A stretch of 64,000 nucleotides of DNA from Pseudomonas sp. KK4 (GCF_001984065.1 NZ_LYVP01000007.1:1-64000), one strand, 5' to 3'; numbered from the stretch's first letter, positions 44,920-55,005 are shown. Numbers and translations: made by a program. The notes: generated by a model not told the origin, from the letters alone.

Positions 44920-46554
44920 ATGAAAAGCCTGCGCAAAGTGTCGATCAGCCGGCGGTTGTGGCTGATCCTGATCGTGGCCGTGACAATGCTCCTGGCGTTG
45001 GGCGTGATCATGCTCAAGCAGATCAACGACGATCTGTACAAGGCCAAGGCCCTGAAAACCGAGCATGTGGTGCAGACCGCCAGCGGCATTCTCAGCTATT
45101 ACCATGAGCTGGAAACCGCAGGCACCCTCACCCGTGAAGCCGCACAGAAACAGGCCTTGAGCGCCGTTCGCGGATTGCGCTACGACCAGAATGATTACTT
45201 CTGGATCAATGACCTGACGCCGGTGATGATCATGCACCCGGCCAACCCCAAGCTCGATGGCCAGAACCTGTCGGCGATCCGCGACCCGGACGGCTTTGCG
45301 GTATTCAACGAGATGGTCGCCGTCGCCAAGACCAGAGGCGCGGGCCTGGTCAATTACCGCTGGCCGAAACCAGGCGCCAGCGATCCGGTGGAAAAGACCT
45401 CCTACGTCAAACTGTTCGAGCCCTGGGGCTGGGTGATCGGCTCGGGCGTGTACACCGACAGCGTGCAAGCCGAATTCCGTGGCCAGGTGTGGAAAGCGTC
45501 CTCCATCGGCCTGGCGATTGCCCTGGTGATGATGCTGGTGGTGTTCATGATCGCCCGCAGCATTGCCCAGCCCCTGCGCGAGACGGTCGATGCCATGGCC
45601 AACATTGCCAGCGGCGAAAGCGACCTGACTCGCAGTCTCGACACCAGTGGCCAGGATGAGGTCACGCAACTGGCCCGTCATTTCAATGCCTTCACGGCCA
45701 AGCTGCGGCAGGTGATCGGTGACTTGCAAGCGTCCGCAACGGTACTGGGCCAATCGTCCAGCGAGCTGGGCAACGACGCCACCCAGGCCCAGCAACGCAG
45801 CCAGCAACAGTCGCAACAGATGGAGCTGGTGGCCACCGCCATGAACGAAGTGACCTATGGCGTGCAGGATGTGGCAAAAAACGCCGAGCAGGCCGCCAGC
45901 GAAATGCGCGATGCCGAGGCGCAGGCACAGCAGGGCCAGATCAACATCGACAGCAGCCTGAAGCAGATCGACTCCCTGTCCGGCACCATCGACCAGGCCG
46001 TGGAGGTGATCCGCACCCTGGCCGCCGAAAGCACGCAGATCGGCAGCGTCCTGGAAGTGATCCGCTCCATCGCCGAACAGACCAATCTGCTGGCGCTCAA
46101 CGCCGCCATCGAAGCGGCCCGTGCGGGCGAGCAGGGCCGCGGTTTTGCGGTGGTGGCCGACGAGGTCCGCCTGCTGGCCCAGCGCACGCAGAAGTCCACG
46201 GCGCAAATCCAGGCAATGATCGAACGCCTGCAAAATCACTCCGAGGCGGCGGTCAAGGTGATTGGCGACAGCAGCCGCGCCTCGCAGCTCACCATCGAAC
46301 AGGCCGGGCTGGCCGGCAGCAGCCTCAACGCCATCAGCCAGGCCTTGCGCAACCTCACCGGGCTGAACGCCTCGATCGCCAGCGCCACGCTGCAACAGTC
46401 CCACGTGGTCGAGGACATCAACCAGAACGTCACCCAGGCCGCCGGCCTGTCCCACGGCACCGCGCTGGCGGCCGAGCAGTCCAGCGCCGCCAGCGTGCGG
46501 CTCAAGGCGTTGAGCGAGCAACTGAATGGGCTGCTGCGTCAATTCCGCGTTTGA
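44920..46554 (+). CDS. Methyl-accepting chemotaxis protein (sCache_2 ligand domain)
   Basis: 544 residues. Helix 1 ([20 protein letters not shown]), a periplasmic single-Cache domain with [20 protein letters not shown] and [12 protein letters not shown], helix 2 (near 195-215), HAMP, then the signalling domain with the hairpin tip [20 protein letters not shown]. This Cache type usually binds small carboxylates. The start is chosen at 44920 (GGAG upstream). Confidence 0.95.
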   Translation: MKSLRKVSISRRLWLILIVAVTMLLALGVIMLKQINDDLYKAKALKTEHVVQTASGILSYYHELETAGTLTREAAQKQALSAVRGLRYDQNDYFWINDLTPVMIMHPANPKLDGQNLSAIRDPDGFAVFNEMVAVAKTRGAGLVNYRWPKPGASDPVEKTSYVKLFEPWGWVIGSGVYTDSVQAEFRGQVWKASSIGLAIALVMMLVVFMIARSIAQPLRETVDAMANIASGESDLTRSLDTSGQDEVTQLARHFNAFTAKLRQVIGDLQASATVLGQSSSELGNDATQAQQRSQQQSQQMELVATAMNEVTYGVQDVAKNAEQAASEMRDAEAQAQQGQINIDSSLKQIDSLSGTIDQAVEVIRTLAAESTQIGSVLEVIRSIAEQTNLLALNAAIEAARAGEQGRGFAVVADEVRLLAQRTQKSTAQIQAMIERLQNHSEAAVKVIGDSSRASQLTIEQAGLAGSSLNAISQALRNLTGLNASIASATLQQSHVVEDINQNVTQAAGLSHGTALAAEQSSAASVRLKALSEQLNGLLRQFRV

Positions 46555-46562
46555 GGCACTTT

Positions 46563-46681
46563 TGTGGCGAGGGAGCTTGCTCCCGTTCGCCTGCGAAGCA
46601 GGCGTCATCGAGTCAAGCAGAACAGCGTTGAATGTTGATCGGCTTGCTTCGCAACCAGGCGCAAGCAAGCTACCTCGCCAC
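46563..46681. repeat. Inverted repeat pair (TGTGGCGAGG... / ...CCTCGCCACA)
   Basis: TGTGGCGAGGGAGCTTGCTC at the left and GCAAGCTACCTCGCCACA at the right, with an inner CCTGCGAAGCAGG palindrome. A second REP class, in the gap before pnuC. Confidence 0.75.
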
Positions 46682-46779
46682 AAGAGCCGCTTGCCCAGAC
46701 ACCCGTTTCTGCCACGCAAGCCTCTTCGCCCCAATCTGGGTACAATCCGGCCCCTCCTCCATTTCCCCAAGGAAGCTCC

Positions 46780-47343
46780 ATGTCCGGGCTTGAACTGTTC
46801 GCCGCCACCCTCGGCGTGATTGCCGTCTGGTTGACCGTCAAGCAGAACCCGTGGTGCTGGCCGATCGGTCTGGTCATGGTGCTTATCTATAGCTGGATTT
46901 TTTTCGATGTGAAGCTGTATTCGGACATGCTGCTGCAAGTGATCTACGCGGCGCTGCAGGTCTATGGCTGGTGGCAATGGACCCGGGCGGGAGACGCACG
47001 GCATGGCCGTGAAGTCAGCGTTCTCCAGGGACGCTCGGTGATTTATGGCCTGGTGATCGGCGCCATTGGCAGCCTGTTGCTCGGTGCCGCCATGGCCCAC
47101 TGGACCGACGCCGCCCAGCCCTGGCTGGATGCGGCGCTTACCGGGTTCAGTCTGGTGGCGCAGGTGTGGATGGCACAAAAACGCCTCCAGTGCTGGCCGT
47201 TGTGGATCATTGTCGATGTGATTTTCGTCGGTCTGTTCATCTATAAGGGGCTGTACCTGACCGCCGCCCTCTATGGACTGTTTCTGCTGCTGGCCGTGCA
47301 AGGCTGGCGTGAATGGCGTGCGGCGCCGGCGCTGCGCACATGA
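46780..47343 (+). CDS. pnuC: Nicotinamide riboside transporter
   Basis: 187 residues, seven hydrophobic helices with the PnuC pattern: WLTVKQNPWCWPIGLVMVLI, YAALQVYGWWQW and the final WREW. Imports nicotinamide riboside. Its TGA overlaps the next ATG (ATGA), coupling it to the kinase below. Confidence 0.93.
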   Translation: MSGLELFAATLGVIAVWLTVKQNPWCWPIGLVMVLIYSWIFFDVKLYSDMLLQVIYAALQVYGWWQWTRAGDARHGREVSVLQGRSVIYGLVIGAIGSLLLGAAMAHWTDAAQPWLDAALTGFSLVAQVWMAQKRLQCWPLWIIVDVIFVGLFIYKGLYLTAALYGLFLLLAVQGWREWRAAPALRT

Positions 47344-47870
47344 AGGTGCTGGTACTGACGGGGCCGGAATCCAGCGGCAAGAGCTGGCTGGCGTCCGAGT
47401 TGCAAGCGCGTTTCGGCGCGATGGTGGTTGGCGAGTACGTGCGCTGGTTCATCGATCACCACCAGCGGGACACCTGCCTGGCCGACATCCCGGACATCGC
47501 CCGTGGCCAACTGCAATGGGAAGACGACGCCCGCGCCCGCCAGCCCGATCTGTTGATCCTCGACACCCACCTGCTGAGCAACATGCTCTGGAGCCAGGCA
47601 CTGTTCGGCGCCTGCCCGGCCTGGATCGAGCAGGCGCTGCTGGCTCGCCACTACGACCTGCACCTGGTGCTGTCACCGGAAAACGTCGGCTGGACAGATG
47701 ATGGCCAACGTTGCCAACCTGAACTGAGTGAGCGTCGGCGCTTTTTCGATGACACCCTGGCCTGGCTGGAAAATCACCGCCAGCCGTTACGCATCCTCGG
47801 TGGCAATTGGGCTGATCGCCAGGCGCAAGCCGTTGCGGCAGTGACCGGCTTGCTCGCACCCACCCCCTGA
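47340..47870 (+). CDS. NadR-like ribosylnicotinamide kinase (AAA_28 ATPase)
   Basis: 176 residues: only the kinase domain of NadR (no HTH or adenylyltransferase). Walker A GPESSGKSWL, VGEYVRWF, LILDTHLLSN, and YDLHLVLSPE. Phosphorylates imported nicotinamide riboside to NMN, trapping it. The coupling to pnuC supports this. A short GC hairpin sits on the stop codon. Confidence 0.9.
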   Translation: MKVLVLTGPESSGKSWLASELQARFGAMVVGEYVRWFIDHHQRDTCLADIPDIARGQLQWEDDARARQPDLLILDTHLLSNMLWSQALFGACPAWIEQALLARHYDLHLVLSPENVGWTDDGQRCQPELSERRRFFDDTLAWLENHRQPLRILGGNWADRQAQAVAAVTGLLAPTP

Positions 47871-48152
47871 TTTCGGGGGTATTTACCCAGCCTTTCACCC
47901 TGTTTTGGGGGCAATCTGTCCATTCCTGAAACACCCTCCCTGGCGCAAAAGGCCTGCTTGAGCACCCTGCCCCTCTAACGACCCTCCCTGTTAAGCCTTT
48001 GATACACCTCTTCGCAAACCCTCGTTCCAGAGCATCCCAAGCCATTTAGACGGGCTTGAGCGTGATGCGCTGTCTCAACGCTGAAACAGAACGCATTGCG
48101 GGTTCCCGGACAAAATCCACAAGTCTCTGAAAATCAAAGAATTTCCAAAACC

Positions 48153-48166
48153 GGCACAGCTTTCGC
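48153..48166 (+). promoter_or_regulatory. Sigma-54-type promoter of the fap operon
   Basis: GGCAC at -24 (GG 48153-48154) and GC at -12 (48165-48166), exactly 12 nt apart, in CCGGCACAGCTTTCGCT. One mismatch in the TTGC box. The fapA start is 55 nt downstream. The rest of 47871-48220 contains no gene. Confidence 0.6.
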
Positions 48167-48220
48167 TCTCTCCTACCCAACGCTGCCTGGGCCAGCCCAC
48201 AAAAAGAAGGAATTGCTGCC

Positions 48221-48658
48221 GTGGGGACTTTCAATAAAGGCTTGACCTGCCTGCTACTGATAGGGAGTGCCGCTGCCTCGGTACTCAGTCTCAACGCCCA
48301 GGCCGAAGGCAATGGCGTGATCGTGCTGCAACGTGACGTGCAACCGGTTCACTTCGGCCGAGCCCAGGAAAAAGACCCCTACCCGACCACCGTCAATGCC
48401 AACCCCTCTGCCCGCGTCACCGGCGAGCTGAGCGATGCCGACATTGCCGGCGTCACCAGCGGAACGGCGCTGCGCACCGGCAACGGCGGCAGCGGCCTGG
48501 GTGGCATGCAGGGCCTGAACGTCGTCACCAACCCCAATGGCATGCCGGGCATGGGATCGACTCACCAGGGAGGCAGCGGCGGCGCAATTTCGGGAACCAT
48601 CAACCGCGCCATGAGCTCCGGCCTCGCGCCACTGACCAGAATGGCCGGAGGTCAATGA
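48221..48658 (+). CDS. fapA: FapA, functional amyloid operon protein
   Basis: 145 residues, GTG start. Signal peptide ends near NAQAEG; the mature part is Gly/Asn/Thr rich with GNGGSGLGGMQGLNVVTNPN. FapA is a periplasmic accessory protein that influences which Fap subunit dominates the fibre. First gene of fapABCDEF; AGAAGG 10 nt before GTG. Confidence 0.9.
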   Translation: MGTFNKGLTCLLLIGSAAASVLSLNAQAEGNGVIVLQRDVQPVHFGRAQEKDPYPTTVNANPSARVTGELSDADIAGVTSGTALRTGNGGSGLGGMQGLNVVTNPNGMPGMGSTHQGGSGGAISGTINRAMSSGLAPLTRMAGGQ

Positions 48659-48659
48659 C

Positions 48660-49238
48660 ATGAATCGCTCCATTCTCTTTCTCGCCCTGCTCGGCTGCAC
48701 CAGCGTCATGGCCGATTCGGCGGTCAACACGAACAACAACGCCAACATCCAGGATGCCGGCGTTCGATACAAAGGCAACTTCAACGTCAACCAGGCCGCC
48801 GGCGATCAGCAACAGCAAATCAACGTTCGTGCCATTGCCATCGGTACCGAAGCCTCGGCGACCACCATCGTCAACCAACGTCTCAATACACCCGCCAATC
48901 CGTCGATGAACGCGACGGCCACCATCGGCGGTGCCGCTTTCAGTAATGGTAACGGTGTCCTGGGTGTCAACCAGAGCGCCGGGGCCAACAACCAGATGGC
49001 CAACGTCATGCGGATCAGCATCAGTGCTGCACCGCAGGCCGTTGACGATAGCGCCCTTTCTCAACAGAACGTGGCGTTGCTACCAAGCTCAGGAGCAACT
49101 GGTACCCCAATCGGCAGTCGCCAGGTCGTGACAAGCGACCAGGCCTTCACCGGCAGTCGAGGGGTAATCCAGGTGAACCAGAGTGCCGGGGTGGGGAACC
49201 GTATGGCTAACACCCTGAGCATCCGGGTCGCTGACTGA
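48660..49238 (+). CDS. fapB: FapB, minor amyloid subunit / nucleator
   Basis: 192 residues. Signal peptide to MADSAV, then imperfect Asn/Gln/Ala repeats: GNFNVNQAAGDQQQQIN, GNGVLGVNQSAGANNQMAN and RGVIQVNQSAGVGNRMAN, each with the NQ-AG-N-MAN pattern of Fap amyloid repeats. Begins one base after the fapA stop. Proposed nucleator of FapC fibres. Confidence 0.93.
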   Translation: MNRSILFLALLGCTSVMADSAVNTNNNANIQDAGVRYKGNFNVNQAAGDQQQQINVRAIAIGTEASATTIVNQRLNTPANPSMNATATIGGAAFSNGNGVLGVNQSAGANNQMANVMRISISAAPQAVDDSALSQQNVALLPSSGATGTPIGSRQVVTSDQAFTGSRGVIQVNQSAGVGNRMANTLSIRVAD

Positions 49239-49301
49239 CCCAAACGCAGTGCGATTAGAAAGTACCAACACTTAACCAACTAATAAGCACGGAGAAACAC
49301 C

Positions 49302-50333
49302 ATGAAACCTACAATGGCCCTCAAACCACTGGTTTTCGCTCTCGCAGCAGTGATGGCAATCGCAGCACAAGCAGGCGGCCGTGATGATCACGGTAATGGT
49401 CACGGCAACGGACACGGCAATCACGAGCCAAAAGGCCCGACTCTGGAACAGATTCTGCAAATCACTGCTGGCGCTGGGGCCGCCGTCATTGATTCGCAGG
49501 GCAGCGGTAATAACAACGTACTGAACCTGGGCACCAAGAATGACGCCCACATCGACAACTCCGCCAATGGTTCGAACGGTAACCTGGGCATGAACAACGC
49601 CGGTGGCGACGGCAACCAACAAGACAACGCCGCCGCTCTGGCCACTGCTGACGAAAGCTTCATCTTCGGCACGGCGGTCGCCGCTTCCAGCGCCACTCAA
49701 ACCAACACCGCCAACACCGTCAACAACTACTCCACCACTGCCAGCGCCAGCCTCAACAACGTGGGTAACGGTGGCTCGGGCAACATCGGCGTGAACAACG
49801 CTGCCGGCGACTTCAACCAACAGAAAAACAACCTGGCGATCGCTGTATCCGGCGGCCGTGTAGCACAATCTGCTGCGGCGGCTAACCAAACCTCCAGCGG
49901 CCTGGTCGTGAACAACTACGGCACTCAGGTGATGAAGAAAGACACCCTGGTCGGCACTGTTAACGCTGCCGGTGTGTTCGTAGCTGCAGGCCAAGCGAAA
50001 ACCCAGGCTGACGATGATCACCACGGTGGCGGCAACAACCACGGCGGCTATGATAATCGTGGTGGCAACAACGGCGGCAGCCATGGTGGCAACAACGGCA
50101 GCAGCACTTCCGACTTCGTAGCCGTGGGTGTATTCGGTCTGGCTGGCGTGACCACTCAACAAGTGCTGACCCCAGACGGCTGGAAAAACCCTGTTACCAA
50201 CAATGCTAACGTCAGCAACGTAGGCAACAGCTTCTCCGGTAACGCAGGCTTCAACAACGCTGCCGGTGTAGGCAACCAACAAAGCAACTCGCTGTCCATC
50301 GCTGCTGGCTGCAAAGCCTGCACCGGTTTGTAA
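49302..50333 (+). CDS. fapC: FapC, major amyloid fibre subunit
   Basis: 343 residues, larger than the roughly 250-residue FapC of some relatives. Three amyloid repeats (about 80-110, 150-178, 304-332), each with a G-NNAxGDxNQQ-N core. Linker 1 is short; linker 2 is long and holds a His/Gly/Asn-rich stretch (239-268, with DDDHHGGGNNHGG). A similar His/Gly stretch (28-43) follows the signal peptide. CKAC near the C-terminus (Cys337/Cys340). Exported fibre of biofilm matrix. A terminator-like hairpin follows. Confidence 0.95.
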   Translation: MKPTMALKPLVFALAAVMAIAAQAGGRDDHGNGHGNGHGNHEPKGPTLEQILQITAGAGAAVIDSQGSGNNNVLNLGTKNDAHIDNSANGSNGNLGMNNAGGDGNQQDNAAALATADESFIFGTAVAASSATQTNTANTVNNYSTTASASLNNVGNGGSGNIGVNNAAGDFNQQKNNLAIAVSGGRVAQSAAAANQTSSGLVVNNYGTQVMKKDTLVGTVNAAGVFVAAGQAKTQADDDHHGGGNNHGGYDNRGGNNGGSHGGNNGSSTSDFVAVGVFGLAGVTTQQVLTPDGWKNPVTNNANVSNVGNSFSGNAGFNNAAGVGNQQSNSLSIAAGCKACTGL

Positions 50334-50350
50334 TCGCGACAACAAAGAAA

Positions 50351-50372
50351 GCCCCGGCAACGGGGCTTTTTT
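50351..50372 (+). terminator. Intra-operon hairpin between fapC and fapD
   Basis: GCCCCG-GCAA-CGGGGC then TTTTTT. Strong rho-independent form; presumably partial, setting fapC mRNA above the export genes. Confidence 0.85.
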
Positions 50373-50395
50373 CCACAGTCCGAAGGCGTATCGAC

Positions 50396-51076
50396 ATGCG
50401 TAAGACTGCTCTGATCACCCTACTCTGCCTGTCTGGCCTGACTCAGGCCGCACAGATGCCAGTAGCCGCCCTGCCTGGCGGCACGCTGGTCTACAAGCAG
50501 GTACAGAGTCTGCGTGAGCGCAAGTTCAGCGACATCGTCGAACAGAAAACCGATTTCAGCTGCGGCGCCGCCGCACTGGCAACGATTTTACGCCAGGCCT
50601 ATTGGCTCGACGTCGATGAAGAGCACGTCATCAAAGGCATGCTGGTCAATGCAGACCAGGACCTTGTTCGTACACAGGGTTTCTCCATGCTGGACATGAA
50701 GCGCTACGTGGAAAGCATCGGCATGCGCGCCAGGGGCTACAAGATCCCACCCGAAAAGCTTGATGCGGTAACGATTCCGGTGGTGGTACTGATGGATATT
50801 CGCGGTTACAAGCACTTCGTGGTGTTGCAGCGGGCGGACAAGAACTGGGTCTATATCGGCGACCCGGTGCTCGGTCACAAACGCTACTCCCATGACGACT
50901 TTGTCAAAGGTTGGAACGGCATCGTCTTCGCTATCGTAGGTCCCGGTTACGAAAAGGCCAATGCATTGCGCAGCCCACCGGAACCCCTGACAGCCAAGAA
51001 CAAGCTGGATAACTTCAACCCGGTCAAAGATGCGGAACTGATGGATTTTGGCTTCATACAGAGCGACTTCTTTTAA
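50396..51076 (+). CDS. fapD: FapD, C39-family cysteine peptidase
   Basis: 226 residues. Signal peptide (to AAQ about 20), then a C39 domain: catalytic Cys56 in DFSCGAAALATIL, His140 in GYKHFVVLQ, Asp156 in IGDPVLGHKRYS. Periplasmic protease needed for Fap assembly or FapF processing in the family. Starts 24 bp after the hairpin. Confidence 0.94.
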   Translation: MRKTALITLLCLSGLTQAAQMPVAALPGGTLVYKQVQSLRERKFSDIVEQKTDFSCGAAALATILRQAYWLDVDEEHVIKGMLVNADQDLVRTQGFSMLDMKRYVESIGMRARGYKIPPEKLDAVTIPVVVLMDIRGYKHFVVLQRADKNWVYIGDPVLGHKRYSHDDFVKGWNGIVFAIVGPGYEKANALRSPPEPLTAKNKLDNFNPVKDAELMDFGFIQSDFF

Positions 51077-51121
51077 TCGCCTACAAGATGATTAGGGGGC
51101 AGGATGCTCCGGGAGCAGCAA

Positions 51122-51874
51122 ATGAAAACCTCTTATTGGATGGCCGCTGCCTGCTTGGTAGCGAGCACCTCAGGTTTTGCCAACGGATTCAAACCCATCG
51201 AAATCAAGGACCAGGAGCTGTCCGAACTGCGTGGCCGGTACGTCATGCCAGGTCGGATCATCAGCTTCGGTGTGGTCATGAGCAGTACCTGGCGCAACGC
51301 CAGTGGCGATCTGATCGGGGCGCAAACCTCTATGCAGATCCAGGCAGCAACGGTAAAACCCGAATTCTATGTGTCAACCTATAGCCATTCCGGTAACGCC
51401 GGCAACGGCAGCCCCCCTGATCAGGGCACCGGCAACGTCGTGGGTGGCGCCGGCCTGAATACGTCCCAGGGCATCACCCAGAGCGTGCGTGCCGCAGGGG
51501 ATGGCAATAGCGCCTACAACAACATTGCAATCGATGTGAAAGAAGCCAGCCAGGCCCCGGCGCTGGCACCTTCCCAAGGCCAGGCACTGATGGCCGGCCA
51601 GACCATCACCGGCAGCAGCGCCGCCGGCAGCATCGCAGTCTCCGCCACCAACGGCGGGGTGCAGATGGCCATTCAGGCCAACAACAACCAGGGCTCGGCC
51701 ATCCAGCAAGTCGCCCAGGGGGGCCTGCTGCAGAACACCCGATTGCTGGGTAACAGCAACATGGTGAACAACCTCACCCAACTCAACGTTGTACTCAATA
51801 ATAACGGCCCGAGTGCTGGCGCATTGGACTGCAACCTGAATCAACTCGCCGCACTACGCACCATGGGATATTGA
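51122..51874 (+). CDS. fapE: FapE, minor fibre-associated protein
   Basis: 250 residues from MKTSYWMAAACLVASTSGFA (signal peptide). Asn/Gln/Ser-rich mature region with VQMAIQANNNQGSAIQ and LGNSNMVNNLTQLNVVLNNN; C-terminal ALDCNLNQLAALR. FapE is an extracellular component found in small amounts in fibres. GGGAG sits before ATG 51122. Confidence 0.92.
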   Translation: MKTSYWMAAACLVASTSGFANGFKPIEIKDQELSELRGRYVMPGRIISFGVVMSSTWRNASGDLIGAQTSMQIQAATVKPEFYVSTYSHSGNAGNGSPPDQGTGNVVGGAGLNTSQGITQSVRAAGDGNSAYNNIAIDVKEASQAPALAPSQGQALMAGQTITGSSAAGSIAVSATNGGVQMAIQANNNQGSAIQQVAQGGLLQNTRLLGNSNMVNNLTQLNVVLNNNGPSAGALDCNLNQLAALRTMGY

Positions 51875-51920
51875 ACTACGCTGATTCTCGACCATTGGGC
51901 ACAAAGGGACGGCTTATTTC

Positions 51921-53228
51921 ATGCATCGATCCGTATCACTGCGCGCTGCTGTATGTCTGGGCGCATTACTCCCGGCGGCAATGCTTCAGGCAGCACCTGA
52001 CGCTGATGTCGAAGCGCTAAAACAAGAACTCATGGAGCTCAAGCAACGATACGAAGTACAGCAAAAAGCCCTGGCGGTACTCGAGCAACGGGTCCGCCAG
52101 GTAGAAGAGCAACCGGCCGCCCCCCCACCCAAACGCCTGGCCAAGTCGCCGGCCGACATGAAAGGCAATTCCACAGTCGCCACAGGCACCGGCGCCGCAG
52201 CCGCATCGGGCGGCGCCGCCGGGGGCAGTGGCAGTTCCTATGGACAATCACTGGCGGACGATTCCCAACCGGCACAAAGCGTGTCGAACCTGTACGACGA
52301 AGCCAGCGGTTTCTTCGGCGGTGGCAAGTTCAGCTTCGAAACCGGCATCACTTACTCGCGCTACGACACCCGTCAGCTGATCCTCAACGGCTTCCTGGCG
52401 CTGGACTCGATCTTCCTGGGCAACATCAACCTCGACCGGATCAAGGCTGACACCTGGACCCTCGATCTGACCGGCCGATACAACTTCAACAACCGCTGGC
52501 AGTTCGACCTGAACGTGCCGGTGGTCTATCGCGAGTCCACTTACCAGTCCGGTGGCGGCAACGGCGGGTCTGCGGGGGTCACCACCGAGGACACCGTGAC
52601 CCGGGATCCGGAGATCGGCGATGTCAACTTCGGTATCGCCTACAAGTTCCTTGACGAATCGGTCAACACGCCCGATGCCGTCGTGACATTGCGCGTCAAG
52701 GCGCCCACCGGCAAGGACCCGTTCGGCATCAAGCTGCGCCAGTCCGACGCCAACTCCAACCTGTTCGTACCGGACAGCTTGCCCACCGGCAACGGTGTAT
52801 GGTCGGTCACACCGGGTATCTCGCTGGTCAAGACGTTTGACCCGGCCGTATTGTTCGGCAGCCTGTCCTACACCCACAACTTCGTGGAGTCGTTCGACGA
52901 CATCAGTTCCACGGTCAACGTGAAAAACCCGGGCAAGGTGGATATCGGCGACAGCTTCCAGCTCGGGGCCGGTATCGCGTTTGCCCTGAACGAAAAGATG
53001 AGTATGTCGTTTTCGGTGTCTGACGTGGTGCAGCGTAAAAGCAGAATCAAACAGGATGGCGGGGATTGGCAGTCTGTCACTTCCAGCGACGCCAACGCCG
53101 GTTACTTCAACATCGGCATGACCATTGCGGCCACCGATAACCTGACCATCGTTCCCAACCTGTCCATCGGCATGACCGACGATGCCCCGGACTTCCAGTT
53201 CAGCCTGAAATTCCCTTACTACTTCTGA
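51921..53228 (+). CDS. fapF: FapF, outer-membrane amyloid secretion pore
   Basis: 435 residues. Signal peptide to AAPD, a coiled-coil (27-60, [20 protein letters not shown]), a Gly/Ala/Pro-rich plug-linker (70-115), then a beta-barrel of alternating aromatic strands ([30 protein letters not shown]) ending in FSLKFPYYF. The trimeric pore exports FapB, C and E. Last gene of the operon, followed by a terminator. Confidence 0.95.
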   Translation: MHRSVSLRAAVCLGALLPAAMLQAAPDADVEALKQELMELKQRYEVQQKALAVLEQRVRQVEEQPAAPPPKRLAKSPADMKGNSTVATGTGAAAASGGAAGGSGSSYGQSLADDSQPAQSVSNLYDEASGFFGGGKFSFETGITYSRYDTRQLILNGFLALDSIFLGNINLDRIKADTWTLDLTGRYNFNNRWQFDLNVPVVYRESTYQSGGGNGGSAGVTTEDTVTRDPEIGDVNFGIAYKFLDESVNTPDAVVTLRVKAPTGKDPFGIKLRQSDANSNLFVPDSLPTGNGVWSVTPGISLVKTFDPAVLFGSLSYTHNFVESFDDISSTVNVKNPGKVDIGDSFQLGAGIAFALNEKMSMSFSVSDVVQRKSRIKQDGGDWQSVTSSDANAGYFNIGMTIAATDNLTIVPNLSIGMTDDAPDFQFSLKFPYYF

Positions 53229-53238
53229 CCTGTAAAAA

Positions 53239-53273
53239 GCCCCGCTGCGAGGTTGATCGCAGCGGGGCTTTTT
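53239..53273. terminator. Terminator of the fap operon
   Basis: GCCCCGCTGCGA-GGTTGA-TCGCAGCGGGGC with TTTTT after and AAAAA before; works in both directions and also ends the minus-strand REP side. Confidence 0.92.
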
Positions 53274-53308
53274 CATGTCCGGTCCATAAGAGGCCTTCTT
53301 CTGTGGTT

Positions 53309-53322
53309 GCGAGCATGCTCGC
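53309..53322. repeat. REP-like palindrome
   Basis: GCGAGCATGCTCGC, followed by TCCCGCAGGGG as in the copy at 33-57. Confidence 0.7.
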
Positions 53323-53336
53323 TCCCGCAGGGGGGC

Positions 53337-54662
53337 TCAGCGGATCTGGTGTTTGTGAAGGAGCCTGTAGAACGTCGGCCGCGATACGCCCAGGACCTTG
53401 GCGGCGACGCTCAGGTTGTCGCTGTGGCGATTCAACACGTCGCACAACGCCTGGCGTTCAGCCCGGGTCTTGTAGTCTTCGAGGGTACCCATGGGGGCGG
53501 CGATGGACTGCTGGCTGATCAGCCCCAGGTCCCTCGCCTCGATCTGACGCCCTTCGGCGAGCACCAGCCCACGGCGGACCCGGTTGGCCAGTTCGCGCAC
53601 ATTGCCCGGCCAGTCGTGTTTGCCCATGGCAATCAAGGCGTCTTCGCTGAAACTGCGCGGGCGACGGCCGGTTTCGTGGCTGTAGAAGTGGGAAAAATGG
53701 TTGGCCAGCATCGACAGGTCGCCATGACGCTCACGCAGCGGAGCGGTCACCACCTGCAGTACGTTGAGCCGGTAGTACAAGTCTTCGCGAAAGCGTTTTT
53801 TCTCGATCGCCGCCTCGAGGTCGACGTGGGTCGCGGCCAGCACTCGCACGTCCACCGGAATCGGCTGACTGCCGCCGACCCGCTCGATGTGTTTTTCCTG
53901 GAGGAAACGCAGCAGATTGGCCTGCAGTTCCAGTGGCAGATCGCCAATTTCGTCAAGGAACAAGGTGCCGCCATTGGCCGCCTCGATGCGCCCGACCTTG
54001 CGTTGATGGGCACCGGTGAACGCCCCCTTCTCATGGCCGAACAATTCGGACTGGATCAAATGCTCGGGAATCGCCCCGCAATTGATCGCGACAAAGGGTT
54101 TGCTATGGCGCTGGGACTGTCGGTGCAGCGTTCGCGCCACCAGCTCCTTGCCGGTACCGCTTTCACCGCGAATCAACACCGGTGACTCGGTGGGCGCCAG
54201 TTTGCTCAGCAGCTTGCGCAGTTCACGGATTGGCTTGCTGTCGCCCAGCAGTTCATGCTCGGGCTGATCGATATGCACCGTGCCCTGACCGCGCAGGCGC
54301 GCCATGCCGAACGCCCGGCCCAGGGTGACCTGCACCCGGGACACGTCGAACGGCAAGGTATGGAAGTCGAAAAACCATTCACAGACGAAATCGCCCACAT
54401 TCTGCAAGCGCAGCACTTCCTGGTTGAGGACGGCGATCCACTCGGTGCCGCTGCGGCTGATCAGCTCCTTGACCGCCTCCGGGCGTTCCAGATGAAAGGG
54501 CTGCAGGCGCAGCAGGCCGACGTCACAGGTGCGGTCGGCCGCGTGCTCCAGCGAGCAGCTGTCGACATCCCACCCTACGGAGCGTAATCCCGGCAACAGA
54601 CGATGGCAGTCGTCGCACGGATCAACCACTAATAGACGTCTCAAGGCAGGCGCTTCGATCAT
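53337..54662 (-). CDS. Sigma-54-dependent transcriptional activator (VpsR-like)
   Basis: 441 residues. N-terminal degenerate receiver-like domain (LLVVDPCDDCHRLLPG; no canonical phospho-Asp context), AAA+ domain with Walker A GESGTGKELVART, GAFTGA loop in HEKGAFTGAHQRK, Walker B GGTLFLDEIGDLP, and a Fis-type HTH (LSVAAKVLGVSRPTFYRLL). GAFTGA shows it works with RpoN. Convergent with fap; a natural candidate to drive the sigma-54-like fap promoter. Confidence 0.92.
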   Translation of the reverse strand: MIEAPALRRLLVVDPCDDCHRLLPGLRSVGWDVDSCSLEHAADRTCDVGLLRLQPFHLERPEAVKELISRSGTEWIAVLNQEVLRLQNVGDFVCEWFFDFHTLPFDVSRVQVTLGRAFGMARLRGQGTVHIDQPEHELLGDSKPIRELRKLLSKLAPTESPVLIRGESGTGKELVARTLHRQSQRHSKPFVAINCGAIPEHLIQSELFGHEKGAFTGAHQRKVGRIEAANGGTLFLDEIGDLPLELQANLLRFLQEKHIERVGGSQPIPVDVRVLAATHVDLEAAIEKKRFREDLYYRLNVLQVVTAPLRERHGDLSMLANHFSHFYSHETGRRPRSFSEDALIAMGKHDWPGNVRELANRVRRGLVLAEGRQIEARDLGLISQQSIAAPMGTLEDYKTRAERQALCDVLNRHSDNLSVAAKVLGVSRPTFYRLLHKHQIR

Positions 54663-55005
54663 GACTGTTCCTTGGCGCCAAATTCTAGGAAAGATTAGTA
54701 AAAACAGTCATTTGGCAGACCTGGCTGTAACATTAGCAAGAATTTGACGTGCCCTTGTATCGTTTGACTATAGGTGGGTTGCGCAATTAGTTATAAGAAC
54801 GGGTTCTATTAGTGACCTAACGATTCGCCAGATTTCATCACGCTTTCAAAACAGCTGTCTTTGTTATGCCGTGAAAGAAAGTTGAAATTTCTTTTCGATA
54901 GGTGTGACCCGAAGTGCGGTTGCGGACATCAGTACAAGTAACCAGCCGAACGGTAAGCCCAACTGTCGGCGCGTCACTTGATTGGGCCTATTGAGAGAAC
55001 ATCCT
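54663..55005. other. AT-rich intergenic region
   Basis: About 340 bp of divergent promoter space for the sigma-54 activator and the 88-residue protein. No clear dyad, gene or RNA seen. Confidence 0.35.

Noticed and set aside
44875..47301. Minus-strand frame of 808 codons
   Set aside because: Antisense to the chemotaxis receptor and pnuC; no domain, low-complexity composition.
49272..50360. Minus-strand frame of 362 codons opposite fapC
   Set aside because: Val/Ala/Gly-rich shadow caused by the repeat codons of fapC.
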